Shown piece after piece: positions 52,032-60,087 of a DNA stretch of 64,000 bases. The notes below the pieces were generated by a model. It was not told where the DNA came from and did not search any database. It worked only from the letters and a program-made list of their open reading frames with translations. This DNA is from Myxococcales bacterium (lineage in GTDB: Bacteria; Myxococcota_A; Polyangia; Palsa-1104), in contig PNAM01000078.1 of assembly GCA_003170275.1 (NCBI GenBank), forward strand, positions 44,696 through 108,695, in the 5' to 3' direction. The position numbers were made by a program, and so were the translations under genes. The stretch's first letter is position 1. The number at the start of each line of letters is the position of its first letter.

Positions 52032-53282
52032 TCAGTTGCAGGCGGACTGCCCGCAGGCGCTCATCTCCGACGCGCAGGCGCTGTGCAGGCAGGTGATGCA
52101 TCCCGGATCGGTCTTGGTGGCGCACGAAGCCTTGCACGAGCCATCGAGCTCGGTCACTTCGCAGCGCACCGCCGCGTTGAACGGACGCGCCGCCTTTTCG
52201 CAGCTGTCGAGGATGCAGCTGTAGACCGCGTCTTCGGATGCGCCATTGATGTCGAGGCCGGCGCTCTCCAAGCACGAGATCGACGCCATGCAGTTGGTTG
52301 CGCCGTTGCCGATGAAGGTCGCGGCGAACCCCTTGCCGTCGGACGACCCGTCCGGGCTGCAGTAGCCGAACGGCGCGTTGATCGGTGCGTAAGCGCCGAT
52401 CAGCATGCACATCTCGTCCTTGGTGGTGAGGCCCTGCAAGATCGTGTGGTCCTCATCGTTCTGGTAGTTGCAGTGATAGTCGAGGTACTGCCCCGCTTCG
52501 ATCTGCAGGCTGTCGTAGGTCTTGACCGGCACGTTCTGCCAGCTGTCCGAGGTGTACAGCTCCTGGAGCACGTTGCCGTCGTGATCGGTCAAGCTCGCCG
52601 CGCCCCCCAGGCCGCGTTTGTGCATGTGCGTCTGCAAGTTGTAGACGGTGTACGTGCGGTTGACGGGGCAAGCCATGCGCGCCTGCGCGCTGGCCATCGA
52701 CGGCACGCGAATGATTGGATCATAGAAGAAGATGATGCCCGCCTCCTGCTTCACCTGGCTCGCCGGCACGGTGTACAGATTCACGCGCGCGTCGGTGTCG
52801 ATCATCTTCGGCGACGCGTTCAGGTAGTGGGTATTCATCACCAGGACCGTGCCGCCCGCGACCTTGAGCGCGGTGTCGGAGGGCAAGTCGATGACGTTCG
52901 CCGCATTGGCCGACTGCGCGCCGGCGACCACCGAGGTGATCTCGAAGTCGGCAGGTGCGCCGTCGGGACAATCGTAGTTGGTCTCCGGCTGGATCGGCAG
53001 GCCCTTGCGGTTGGTCGCCGGGAACGTCGTGTAGCCGGTCGCGTAGAGCAGCACGTGATGGCTGCCGATCGAGTAGCGCACCGTCTCTTTGTTCACGTAC
53101 AAACCTTCGGGCGGCGCGACGAACAGCTTGCAGCGCTCGATCTCCTGGCCGGGGTCGAGCGTGCCCGTCATCTCATACTGAATGCCTTGGCCCGCAGGGG
53201 GCGCTTGCAGCGGTCCAGTGTCGGGCATCGAGGACGAACAGGCAGCAAACCCCAACAGGGCGATCAACGAGAGACGGCTCAT
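52032..53282 (-). CDS. Copper type II monooxygenase-like lipoprotein
   Basis: A 416-residue protein. Signal peptide with lipobox GFAAC. The body resembles the two-domain fold of peptidylglycine/dopamine-type copper monooxygenases: an adjacent His pair (SIGSHHVLLY), a single His (MNTHYLN), a His-x-His (LQTHMHKRG) and the Met of DEMCMLIGAY, which are the expected ligands of the CuH and CuM sites. The C-terminal 80 residues form a Cys-rich region (CLESAG, CKASCATKTDPGC, CLHSACASEM). Such bacterial proteins are poorly characterised; the substrate is unknown. The Met chosen opens the signal peptide. Confidence 0.75.
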   Translation of the reverse strand: MSRLSLIALLGFAACSSSMPDTGPLQAPPAGQGIQYEMTGTLDPGQEIERCKLFVAPPEGLYVNKETVRYSIGSHHVLLYATGYTTFPATNRKGLPIQPETNYDCPDGAPADFEITSVVAGAQSANAANVIDLPSDTALKVAGGTVLVMNTHYLNASPKMIDTDARVNLYTVPASQVKQEAGIIFFYDPIIRVPSMASAQARMACPVNRTYTVYNLQTHMHKRGLGGAASLTDHDGNVLQELYTSDSWQNVPVKTYDSLQIEAGQYLDYHCNYQNDEDHTILQGLTTKDEMCMLIGAYAPINAPFGYCSPDGSSDGKGFAATFIGNGATNCMASISCLESAGLDINGASEDAVYSCILDSCEKAARPFNAAVRCEVTELDGSCKASCATKTDPGCITCLHSACASEMSACGQSACN

Positions 53283-53376
53283 ACGGACCCTCCTCAAGCG
53301 CGCTACCGGCAGGTAGGCACTGCGGACTGTAGTGAGCAGTGCGCAGGATGGCAAGTAGATTTCGTAAGCTCGATAC

Positions 53377-53928
53377 CTACATTTTCTTACACGAATCACA
53401 GGCGACCGCGAATTGCAGGGGGTGATCCGCAAACACGAACGGCTGTGGCGCCAGCCCGGCCGCGACCGTCAGCCCACCTTCCGTGGTCACCACCACCGGC
53501 ACGGTGACCTGGCGATCTTTGTGGCGATCGGAAAATCGGACCACTCCCACGACCGGCACGTCGGCCTTCATCACCAGCCGTACGCCCAGCCGCGCGAGCC
53601 CTGCCCCGGCCGCGTCCGCCTCGAGCGCGACCCGTGCGAGCGCCACGCGGTGACCATCGATCTGGAGCTGCACGAACCGGCTCGCCTGCGCTGCTAGATA
53701 TTCCACGAGCTGTGCGCGCTCGCCGTCGTCGAGAGCACCCGAGTGATCGCGATCGAACTGCTCGCGCAACCCGCGCGCGTCCTCCCCTTCGGGGATCGCG
53801 TACTCGAGCACCACGCGCACCCCATCGGGTCGCAACGTCAGGTGGTCTCGTTTGGGGTTGTGCTCCTCGTGTGCCTTCACTCCGGCAGCGAGCAGCAGCA
53901 CCATCCCGCAGACGAGGCGCGCGCTCAA
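53377..53928 (-). CDS. Secreted protein with one EF-hand-like loop
   Basis: A 183-residue exported protein. The signal peptide is ARLVCGMVLLLAAGVKA; HEEHNPKRDH follows. The segment DRDHSGALDDGE has the spacing of a calcium-binding EF-hand loop (D-x-D-x-S-G-x-L-x-x-x-E). The C-terminal half is beta-rich and ends with CDSCKKM, a CxxC pair. The overall look is similar to secreted proteins of unknown function in predatory bacteria. Its 3' side is 94 bases from the copper-protein gene and the ATG overlaps the stop of the glutaredoxin gene (ATGA), so they are probably co-transcribed. Confidence 0.68.
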   Translation of the reverse strand: MSARLVCGMVLLLAAGVKAHEEHNPKRDHLTLRPDGVRVVLEYAIPEGEDARGLREQFDRDHSGALDDGERAQLVEYLAAQASRFVQLQIDGHRVALARVALEADAAGAGLARLGVRLVMKADVPVVGVVRFSDRHKDRQVTVPVVVTTEGGLTVAAGLAPQPFVFADHPLQFAVACDSCKKM

Positions 53929-54200
53929 ATACGCTCGGGCGTCTGCGTTCCGGCCAGGATGGGATCGAGCTGGCCGTCCTGATCGAGCGCCGCGAGATCA
54001 TCGAAGCCACCGACCGGTACACCGCGGATGAAGATCTGGGGCACCGTGCGCATGCCGGTCTCCTCGACCAGCCACGTTCGCGTGGCGGGATCGCGTGAGC
54101 AGTCGATCTCGTCGAAGGCGACGCCCTTCTTGGTCAAGAGCGCCTTGGCTGCATTGCAGTAGCCACAATAGGTCGTCGTATAGATGCGAACTTCTGCCAT
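53925..54200 (-). CDS. Glutaredoxin
   Basis: A 91-residue dithiol glutaredoxin of the GrxC type, a small cytoplasmic oxidoreductase using glutathione. The active site is CGYC (TTYCGYCNAAKALL); the cis-proline TVPQIF and GGFDDLAAL segments bind glutathione. The C-terminal tail TQTPERI overlaps the following EF-hand-like gene. Upstream by 9 bases is the Pro-rich protein, on the same strand. Length and motifs agree with the family. Confidence 0.93.
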   Translation of the reverse strand: MAEVRIYTTTYCGYCNAAKALLTKKGVAFDEIDCSRDPATRTWLVEETGMRTVPQIFIRGVPVGGFDDLAALDQDGQLDPILAGTQTPERI

Positions 54201-54209
54201 GGTTGAGAT

Positions 54210-55127
54210 CTACTTCTCGTTGAGGTCTTCGGACAGGTAGGCGAGGATCACTTCGTCGAGCGACTTCTCCGAGATCAAGTCCCCGCCGAAAATGCTGTCG
54301 TTCGTCGGCGGCTTGGGCGGATCGCCGGAAGTGGTAGGTGGCTTCGGGTTGGACGGGGCACTCGGCGGATGCCAGCGGGTCGCGCTGCCGGTGCTCGACT
54401 TGGTGCTCTGCCGCGGCGGCTGCGACTCGCCGCCGATGATCACCGCCGGACGCGCCACCACGACGCCTTCGGCAGGTTTGTGCGCTCCGGCCTGTACGCT
54501 CGATGGCCGTCGCCCCCCGATCCCGCCAACGCCACCCATCGGTGCGCGCGGCACGTTCGCCGCGGAGCCCGGCCGCGGGGGCGACGGCTGCGGCGGCTGC
54601 GCCGCGCGATTCTGCGGCTGCGCCGTCGGTGCGCGCGACGGCGTCACCACGTTTGGGCGTGCGGGCGTCGGCACGGGAGTCAGTCGCGGTTGGCGTGCGG
54701 CGGCGACCGCCGGGTCGGTTCGTGGCTCGGGCGCCGGCAGGTTCGGCAACTCGATCGGAGTGGGCGTGCGGTCGTCTAGCGCCGCGTCGGTCGAGATCGG
54801 CGGTAGTGCGTTCGGATCAGTGGTCTCGTCCTCGGCCACTCGAGAGACCGGCTCGCCGAAGAACTTGCCGATCTTCTCATCGAATTGCCCGGCCTTGAGC
54901 TCGCGCAACATCGCTTTGTGCTGCGCCTGCATCAGCTTCTGCACCGCGCTGACTTCGCTGGCCGCGTCGTAGTCGAGGCGCTTGGTCGCAAGGATCGTCC
55001 CGTCGTGGAACAGGTGAGTGAAGATATGCGGATTCTGCACGCCGGAATCTTCCGTTTGCACGTGCCACAGACGACCGGCATAGCGGACGTTGTGGTTATA
55101 GCCGAGGACCGGAGAGCGCTGCTTCAT
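54210..55127 (-). CDS. Conserved hypothetical protein with Pro-rich middle
   Basis: A 305-residue protein. The first 70 residues (VLGYNHNVRYAGRLWHVQTE, PHIFTHLFHDGTILATKR) form a conserved-looking domain that I have a sense of having seen in other myxobacterial proteins but cannot name. Residues about 100-270 are low-complexity, rich in Pro, Ala, Arg and Thr. The final 35 residues (LISEKSLDEVILAYLSEDL) form a predicted helix that may be a docking motif. The start is the Met of MKQRSP; one 7 codons earlier is possible. First gene of a likely four-gene minus-strand run with grx. Function unknown. Confidence 0.65.
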   Translation of the reverse strand: MKQRSPVLGYNHNVRYAGRLWHVQTEDSGVQNPHIFTHLFHDGTILATKRLDYDAASEVSAVQKLMQAQHKAMLRELKAGQFDEKIGKFFGEPVSRVAEDETTDPNALPPISTDAALDDRTPTPIELPNLPAPEPRTDPAVAAARQPRLTPVPTPARPNVVTPSRAPTAQPQNRAAQPPQPSPPRPGSAANVPRAPMGGVGGIGGRRPSSVQAGAHKPAEGVVVARPAVIIGGESQPPRQSTKSSTGSATRWHPPSAPSNPKPPTTSGDPPKPPTNDSIFGGDLISEKSLDEVILAYLSEDLNEK

Positions 55128-55205
55128 CGGATCACGGGGGCCGCACACAGTATAGCAGCCTCCGCGTTACTTGATCATTTCTCCTCGGACAGGTATGTAC
55201 GCAGA

Positions 55206-55784
55206 ATGGGCGCGAAGGAGGCCGAGCGGCCGTTCCTGCAGAAGGTGAGTGAGTACCTGCTGTCCCTCCCGTTCGATCTGAAGATTCTTCAGGAGGCTGT
55301 GACCGATCCCGATCTCGACCGCGGCGCTCGCGAAATGGCCGCGGGCACGATCGTGCACACCCTCCTGCCTCAGGAGGGCGAGTCGCCAGGGCGGTACGTC
55401 GATGACGTGCTGTTCGTGCGCGCCGCGCTGCAACGCGTAGGCAATGACAGCTCCGAGGGAGCCAAGGCCTTCAAGGACCGCTTCTCGGACGTCTACGGCA
55501 AGCTGGATGAAGATCTGCAAACGTTCGAGCAGTTCCTCGGCGATCTCTGGCCCTGGCTCACGTCCAAGCTGACGTCTTTCCCCAAGCAGATGTACAAGGG
55601 AAAGAAGGCCTCTCAGTACGTGGACGACGAGGAAGCAGCGTCGTTCCTCTACGAGGAAGGTCTCGAGTTTCAGACCAACTACCCGGTCAACGAGGAGCAG
55701 GTGCAGAACCGGCTCCGCAAGGTCGAGACCATCGTCGAGCTCCTCAACAAGCGCCGCGCCGACGAGGCGAAAAAGAAACCGTAG
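55206..55784 (+). CDS. YkvA/DUF1232-like protein
   Basis: A 192-residue protein. Residues 20-75 resemble DUF1232: a helix with ILQEAVTDPDLDRGARE, then a segment HTLLPQEGESPGRYVDDVLF that has the family's P-x-D/E...G..DD layout. The rest is helical and acidic (KAFKDRFSDVYGKLDEDLQ), ending in a Lys-rich tail. DUF1232 proteins are small membrane-associated or soluble factors of unknown role. Divergent from the previous gene; the ATG is the first that gives the conserved start. Confidence 0.55.
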   Translation: MGAKEAERPFLQKVSEYLLSLPFDLKILQEAVTDPDLDRGAREMAAGTIVHTLLPQEGESPGRYVDDVLFVRAALQRVGNDSSEGAKAFKDRFSDVYGKLDEDLQTFEQFLGDLWPWLTSKLTSFPKQMYKGKKASQYVDDEEAASFLYEEGLEFQTNYPVNEEQVQNRLRKVETIVELLNKRRADEAKKKP

Positions 55785-55892
55785 GCAGGCGGCGACGGTG
55801 CGAGGCGCGGGCGCGGCAGCGATTCATTCGGGCGGCGATCGTAGCCCGGAGTGATTTGCCCGCTGGGGTCGAGTGTGCCCAGATCCCCGCCG

Positions 55893-55913
55893 CTCGTCCG
55901 CGAACCGGACGAG
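55893..55913. other. Perfect 8-bp hairpin in intergenic DNA
   Basis: CTCGTCCG, loop CGAAC, CGGACGAG. No T-run on either side. It lies in the 170-base gap between the DUF1232-like gene and the next reading frame; possibly a weak or factor-assisted terminator. Confidence 0.35.
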
Positions 55914-55957
55914 GGGAGCTTCGTCGCTCCGCAGTTTTCGCGTAGTTAGTCTGCGGC

Positions 55958-56620
55958 ATGCCCCGTGCTCTAGCGAGCGGCATGCGCAAATCCAGCCGCC
56001 TCGTCGAGTCTCCGGTGCCGCACGAGAATGACTCCGCACACCGACTCCTCTGCAAGCTTCACGGGATCACCGTCGGCCTCTCGGCGGTCGGGAGGACATG
56101 GATGGAGCTGAATCGACTCCACGCCGCGGTGCTTCGAATCAACGACGGTCTCGTATTGATCGCGCATGGCGCATCTCCTGCCCGTGCGAATCGTCTCTAC
56201 GATCGATCCATCGCTGCCTGTCGTCAGTCGATCTCGCTGCTCGAGCTCTTGCGTGGCGCGTGCAGCGACGCAGAGCTCGGAGCAGAATATCGGGCGGCGC
56301 TCACCTTCGCGAGGCGGCTCGAAGGGATCCTCTTGAGCCGCTTGAGCGCCTTGCGCAGTACCCAACGCGCCGTGCCCTTGTTGGTCCGGGCGCGGCAATC
56401 CAACGTCCGTCCAAGAAGCGCCGCGCCGCCAAAAGGCGCCTTCGACACGTCAGGCGAAGCGGCGGAGCGGAAGGAGTCGACCGTCGCAGTCTTGGCCTCC
56501 GAGGTGGGACCGAGCGTTACCCGATCAAAGATCGACGCGTTGAACCGCTCTGATCGGACGGCCGAGAAATCGGCTTCCGACTTCGTCGATGCGCGCGTCG
56601 TCGGTGACGAAGCAGCGTAG
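55958..56620 (+). CDS. Hypothetical helical protein (doubtful)
   Basis: A reading frame of 220 residues. Residues 30-140 look helical with regular hydrophobic spacing (HRLLCKLHGITVGLSAVG, SISLLELLRGACSD, ARRLEGILLSRLSALR), the sort of pattern of small four-helix proteins, and Leu/Ser usage is different from the surrounding antisense shadows. The last 96 bases overlap murI on the other strand. A shorter start (MRKSSRL) is possible. No family, signal peptide or motif was recognised. It may be a real accessory gene or a chance frame. Confidence 0.35.
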   Translation: MPRALASGMRKSSRLVESPVPHENDSAHRLLCKLHGITVGLSAVGRTWMELNRLHAAVLRINDGLVLIAHGASPARANRLYDRSIAACRQSISLLELLRGACSDAELGAEYRAALTFARRLEGILLSRLSALRSTQRAVPLLVRARQSNVRPRSAAPPKGAFDTSGEAAERKESTVAVLASEVGPSVTRSKIDALNRSDRTAEKSASDFVDARVVGDEAA

Positions 56621-57343
56621 CGAGCCGGTTCCACCCAGGCGGCTGAGCCCCAGACGCGCCAGCTCCTCACGCGCGGCCAGCGCCATCGCTTCCGCCGAAT
56701 CGACGAGGACGATCTGGTGGTCGAACAATTCCGATGCGACTCGCTGGAGCACCGTACGCAACAAGGGATAGTGGGTGCATCCGAGAAGCAGAACGTCGAT
56801 GTCAGGCGATTGCTCTCGCAGCTCGCCGAGGTAGCGTCGCGCGACCGCCTGGGCGATCGCATCATCCGTCCACCCCTCCTCTGCGAGTGGGACCAGGAGC
56901 GGGCAGGCGTGCGTGGTCACGTGCACGTCGCGGCCCCCCGCCGCCGCCGCAATTGCGCGCGGATAGGCACCCGAGCGAACCGTGCCCAGGGTTCCGATGA
57001 CCCCAATGCGGCCCGAGCGAGTTGCTGTCACTGCTGCCAGCGCCCCCGGTTCGACGGCACCAAGCACCGGAACGTCCAATGTCGCCCGCAGCTCATCGAG
57101 CGCGTAGGCAGACGCGGTGTTGCATGCGATCACGATCATTTTGACGCCGTGACCGATGAGAAACTGGGTCGACATCCTCGAGTAGCGCGCCACCGTTTCC
57201 GCACTCTTGGATCCGTATGGAACACGCGCCGTATCACCGAGGTAGATAAGTTCCTCTTCGGGCAGGCGCTCGCTCAAGGAACGGACGACCGTCAATCCCC
57301 CAACACCACTGTCAAACACCCCAATTGCGGATTCCTTCGTCAC
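56525..57343 (-). CDS. murI: Glutamate racemase
   Basis: A 272-residue cofactor-independent racemase that makes D-glutamate for MurD. FDSGVGGLTVVRSL is the N-terminal signature with the first acidic residue, VIACNTASAYALDEL carries the first catalytic cysteine and LLGCTHYPLL the second. GTG start opening TKESAIGV. The gene is alone: its 3' end meets the hypothetical gene on the other strand and about 80 bases upstream is a terminator that ends another minus-strand transcript. It supplements the dcw cluster 17 kb away. Confidence 0.95.
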   Translation of the reverse strand: MTKESAIGVFDSGVGGLTVVRSLSERLPEEELIYLGDTARVPYGSKSAETVARYSRMSTQFLIGHGVKMIVIACNTASAYALDELRATLDVPVLGAVEPGALAAVTATRSGRIGVIGTLGTVRSGAYPRAIAAAAGGRDVHVTTHACPLLVPLAEEGWTDDAIAQAVARRYLGELREQSPDIDVLLLGCTHYPLLRTVLQRVASELFDHQIVLVDSAEAMALAAREELARLGLSRLGGTGSLRCFVTDDARIDEVGSRFLGRPIRAVQRVDL

Positions 57344-57349
57344 GTTGCC

Positions 57350-57379
57350 ACCCTAGGAGGGCTGCCCGCCCTCTGTCAA
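57350..57379 (-). promoter_or_regulatory. Possible murI promoter
   Basis: Minus-strand TTGACA (perfect), 18 bases including a small GAGGGC/GCCCTC hairpin, TAGGGT, ending 6 bases before the murI GTG. If real, the mRNA would be nearly leaderless; the -10 is weak. Confidence 0.3.
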
Positions 57380-57423
57380 CCGCACCAGCCACCTTGACTG
57401 GTCCAGCTCGTCACATGTGAAAA

Positions 57424-57447
57424 GGCGTTCCCTTCAAGGGACACGCC
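57424..57447 (-). terminator. Minus-strand terminator upstream of murI
   Basis: Stem formed by GGCGT-TCCCT and AGGGA-(C)-ACGCC with a short loop; on the minus strand it is followed by CTTTTCACATG. It would end a transcript entering from the right, about 65 bases beyond the small minus-strand reading frame that stops at 57513. Confidence 0.6.
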
Positions 57448-57512
57448 ATTCCATCAGCTAGTAATTTCAGCGAGTTGTGGAGGCTGTGGCAGATTTGGAG
57501 GCGGGGGTGTGG

Positions 57513-57713
57513 CTAACGGGCTGCAACGCGGCTGGCGGGCTGGGCAGCCACTACGACTGCCTCCGCACAGCTACATTGCTGATGCGTGAAGTCCCACAGA
57601 AGCTCGAGGAAGGTCCTGGGCTTCTCCTTGAGTTCCCGATAGTAACGCACAATGCCCGGGAAGCATTCGTCGACTTTGTCGAAATCCGACTCGGTGATGA
57701 ACCCGCGCATCAT
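57513..57713 (-). CDS. Small protein, unknown (tentative)
   Basis: A 66-residue frame in a 500-base stretch with no larger gene. Two ATGs stand in tandem; the second has GGAG 6 bases upstream, and an intrinsic terminator lies about 65 bases after the stop. Composition changes within the frame: the first 45 residues (FITESDFDKVDECFPG, YYRELKEKPRTFLELLWDF) look like real, mixed-charge protein, the end is Ala/Val-rich with QQCSCAEA. It could be a small gene or the remnant of a longer one. No family recognised. Confidence 0.4.
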   Translation of the reverse strand: MMRGFITESDFDKVDECFPGIVRYYRELKEKPRTFLELLWDFTHQQCSCAEAVVVAAQPASRVAAR

Positions 57714-57842
57714 GACTCCGGACAGAGCAAGCGCGGTGCCATCACAGGGACGGAAATTTATGTTGATCTGCGGCCTCGCGACCCCTAATAAAGGTAGCCC
57801 AGCCGGGTGGTATACTCCCCGCTCAGCTGCGCAATCAGAATC
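57714..57842. other. Non-coding leader upstream of the HD-domain gene
   Basis: Together with the small minus-strand frame and the murI upstream region this makes a 500-base stretch without a confident gene. A TATACT box at about 57811 (GGTATACT) may serve the HD-domain gene; no -35 match at normal spacing was found. Confidence 0.4.
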
Positions 57843-58757
57843 ATGGAATCGCTTGTCGAGCGCGATGACCCGGCATGGACTCTCCGGGCCGCCCGGCGCT
57901 GTGCAGTCGAAGAACGACTCCCGGCGCCGGAAGTAACTGCCGCAGCCCGCGAGCAGGCGGCGGAGTCACGCCGCCTACCCCTCGAAACCGTCCGTAGCGA
58001 AATCGAGGGGCTGCTGCTCGGCCGAGGCGTCCACCTCGCACTCCAGTGGCTTCACGACGCAGGCCTACTTTCGGTGTGGCTGCCCGAGCTGGAGGCCACA
58101 GTCGACTTCTCGCAGGAGGCGGGGCGGCGCCACAAGGACGTTTGGGAGCACACCAAGCAGGTTGTCCGGCAGTCGGTGCCCAGGCCGCACGTCCGCTGGG
58201 CGGCGCTGCTGCACGACATCGGCAAGGTTCCGACGCGCACCTTTACGCCCGACGGAGGCGTGCATTTCCACCGTCATTCGGAGGTCGGTGCCCGGATGTT
58301 CGAGGACGTTGCGCGGCGCTTTCAATTCGACAAGCCCACGCGCCAGAAACTGAAGTTCTTGATTCTGCACCACCTGCGTCCAAACCAGTACGACCCTTCG
58401 TGGACCGATGCGGCGGTGCGGCGATTCGATCGCGAGCTGCAAGAGCACCTGGTCGATCTGCTCGACCTGTCGCGCGCGGATATCACCTCGGCGCGACCGG
58501 GAAAGCGCGCCGCGGGGCTTCGGTCGATCTCCGAGTTGTCGATGCGAATCCAGAGTTTGCGCGACGAGGATGCAAAGCAACCCCCTCTGCCGACGGGCAT
58601 TGGTTCCGTGATCATGGAGCACTTTCAGTTGGCCCCGTCGCGCCAGATCGGCGACCTCAAGCGCGCGCTGGAAGAGGCCGTCGAAAAGGGCGAGCTCGAA
58701 GCGCGACGCGACGCCGAGTACTACCTCGCGCATGTCGCGAAGCTGCTCGGCCGCTAG
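57843..58757 (+). CDS. HD-domain protein derived from a CCA-adding enzyme lacking its catalytic head
   Basis: A 304-residue protein that corresponds to the C-terminal two-thirds of tRNA nucleotidyltransferase / poly(A) polymerase. The start (WTLRAARRCAVEERLPAPEV, then EIEGLLLGRGVHLALQWLHD) matches the RNA-binding neck, and residues 95-210 form an HD phosphohydrolase domain (DVWEHTKQVV, ALLHDIGKVPTR, HRHSEVGARMF, LKFLILHHLR) with the metal-binding His, His-Asp and further ligands. The nucleotidyltransferase head with GGxVRD and DxD is absent here and upstream. It may act as a 2',3'-cyclic phosphodiesterase or phosphatase on RNA ends (inference). Confidence 0.8.
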   Translation: MESLVERDDPAWTLRAARRCAVEERLPAPEVTAAAREQAAESRRLPLETVRSEIEGLLLGRGVHLALQWLHDAGLLSVWLPELEATVDFSQEAGRRHKDVWEHTKQVVRQSVPRPHVRWAALLHDIGKVPTRTFTPDGGVHFHRHSEVGARMFEDVARRFQFDKPTRQKLKFLILHHLRPNQYDPSWTDAAVRRFDRELQEHLVDLLDLSRADITSARPGKRAAGLRSISELSMRIQSLRDEDAKQPPLPTGIGSVIMEHFQLAPSRQIGDLKRALEEAVEKGELEARRDAEYYLAHVAKLLGR

Positions 58758-58831
58758 CTCGGGTCTGGCGGCGCGGGGGCCCGCCGCTCCGAAAAGTCGC
58801 GCACGAGACGATCGCAACGTATCGTGGCTTG

Positions 58832-59350
58832 GTGGGTTGGCATCTCTATCCTCCTGACGTGAATTGCCTTTCGTTGATTGTTCGCGCCGCTGCGGTGTAC
58901 GCCTTTCTGATGGTCGGGCTGCGCGTCGCGGGAAGGCGAGAGCTGGGGCAGATGACCAGCTTCGACCTGGTGCTGCTGCTGATCTTGGCCAACGCGGTGC
59001 AGAACTCGATCAATGCAGGTGACAATTCGCTGGTTGGCGGCTTGGTGAGCGCGGTAGCCCTGCTCGTGATCAATTGGGGAATGGGATGGGCGGCGTACCG
59101 GTGGCGGTGGTTCGAGCGGCTCGTCGAAGGCCGTCCAATCCTGATCGTCTCGGACGGCAAGCTGCACGTCCGCGCGTTGCGGCGCGAACGGCTGACGCTC
59201 GAGGAGCTGCGCTCCGCGCTGCGCAAGCAGGGTATCGAGGGGATCCATGACTGCAAGCGGGTCGTCTTGGAGTCGGATGGGACGCTGACGGCGGTTCGGG
59301 TGGGGATCAAGGTGCACACGCTCGAAGAGCTCGCGCACCCGGACGGGTAA
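58832..59350 (+). CDS. DUF421 (YetF-like) membrane protein
   Basis: A 172-residue protein of the DUF421 family. Three N-terminal membrane helices (LIVRAAAVYAFLMVGLRV, FDLVLLLILANAVQNSI and SAVALLVINWGMGWAAY) contain the conserved G-R-R-E-L-G-Q-M-T-S-F-D-L segment; the cytoplasmic domain has GRPILIVSDGKLH and LTLEELRSALRKQGI. The start is uncertain: a GTG at the given position gives the longest protein without running into the previous gene, another GTG lies nine codons later. Role in the envelope is not established for the family. Confidence 0.85.
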   Translation: MGWHLYPPDVNCLSLIVRAAAVYAFLMVGLRVAGRRELGQMTSFDLVLLLILANAVQNSINAGDNSLVGGLVSAVALLVINWGMGWAAYRWRWFERLVEGRPILIVSDGKLHVRALRRERLTLEELRSALRKQGIEGIHDCKRVVLESDGTLTAVRVGIKVHTLEELAHPDG

Positions 59351-59353
59351 CGG

Positions 59354-60064
59354 CTAGCGACGTCGACCGAGAAGACGCAGCATGTACAGGAACAGGTTGA
59401 TGAAGTCGAGATAGAGCACCAGCGCGCCGTGAATCGCTTCTTTGTGATCCTCGTCGGATCCGGCGTTGCCGATCACGTTCAGCTGCTTGATCTTTTGCGT
59501 GTCGTAGGCGGTCAAGCCGACGAAGATCAAGATGCCGAAGTAGGTCGTCGCCCAATAGATCATCGGGCTGCCCAGGAACAGGTTGACGATCGACGCGAGG
59601 ATGAGGCCGAACAGGCCCATCATCATGAAGTTGCCAACGCTGGTCAGATCCCGCTTGGTGAGAAAGCCGTAGACGCTCATCCCCCCGAAGGTTCCGGCGG
59701 TCACGAAGAAGGTGAGTGAGATCGACGCCTTGGTGTAAACGAGAAAGATCACCGACAGGGTCAATCCGTTCATCATCGCGTAGATGAAGAACAGCGCCGC
59801 AGCGCCAACCGCGCTCATGCGCTGAGCCACCGAGGCGAACGTCCAGACCATCACCAGCTCGCCGATCAGAAGGCCGTAGAAGACGCCGCGGTTGAGGACG
59901 ATCAACCGAATGGCCGCCTCCGAGCTCGCCACCAGGACTGCGGTCAGCGCCGTCACGCCCAGACCGGCGGCCATGAACGCGTAGACCTTGCGCATGAATG
60001 CCGCATTCTCGGCGGCGACCTGGGCCTCGGAGAAGCCCTGTTGCTGCACGGCTGGCTGGTGCAT
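59354..60064 (-). CDS. Bax inhibitor-1/YccA family membrane protein
   Basis: A 236-residue polytopic protein of the BI-1 (UPF0005) family, with seven membrane helices. The N-terminus is hydrophilic (AVQQQGFSEAQVAAENAAF), then AFMAAGLGVTALTAVLVA. The segments TFGGMSVYGFLTKRDLTS and LTAYDTQKIKQL, followed by DFINLFLYMLRLLGRR at the end, are family hallmarks; the two Asp pairs of the pH/calcium sensor are in the expected helices. Bacterial members form calcium-leak channels. It lies convergent with DUF421 with 3 bases between the stops. Confidence 0.92.
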   Translation of the reverse strand: MHQPAVQQQGFSEAQVAAENAAFMRKVYAFMAAGLGVTALTAVLVASSEAAIRLIVLNRGVFYGLLIGELVMVWTFASVAQRMSAVGAAALFFIYAMMNGLTLSVIFLVYTKASISLTFFVTAGTFGGMSVYGFLTKRDLTSVGNFMMMGLFGLILASIVNLFLGSPMIYWATTYFGILIFVGLTAYDTQKIKQLNVIGNAGSDEDHKEAIHGALVLYLDFINLFLYMLRLLGRRR

Positions 60065-60087
60065 GGTCCCTCCCGACCGGAAGGATA

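Noticed and set aside
57411..57422. Palindrome TCACATGTGA near the murI upstream terminator
   Set aside because: Only one copy in the window, and it differs from the repeated parS-like palindrome in the centre; too little support for a site.
57477..57788. 103-codon plus-strand frame in the gene-poor stretch
   Set aside because: No ribosome site or recognisable composition; the minus-strand frame with ribosome site and terminator is the better candidate.
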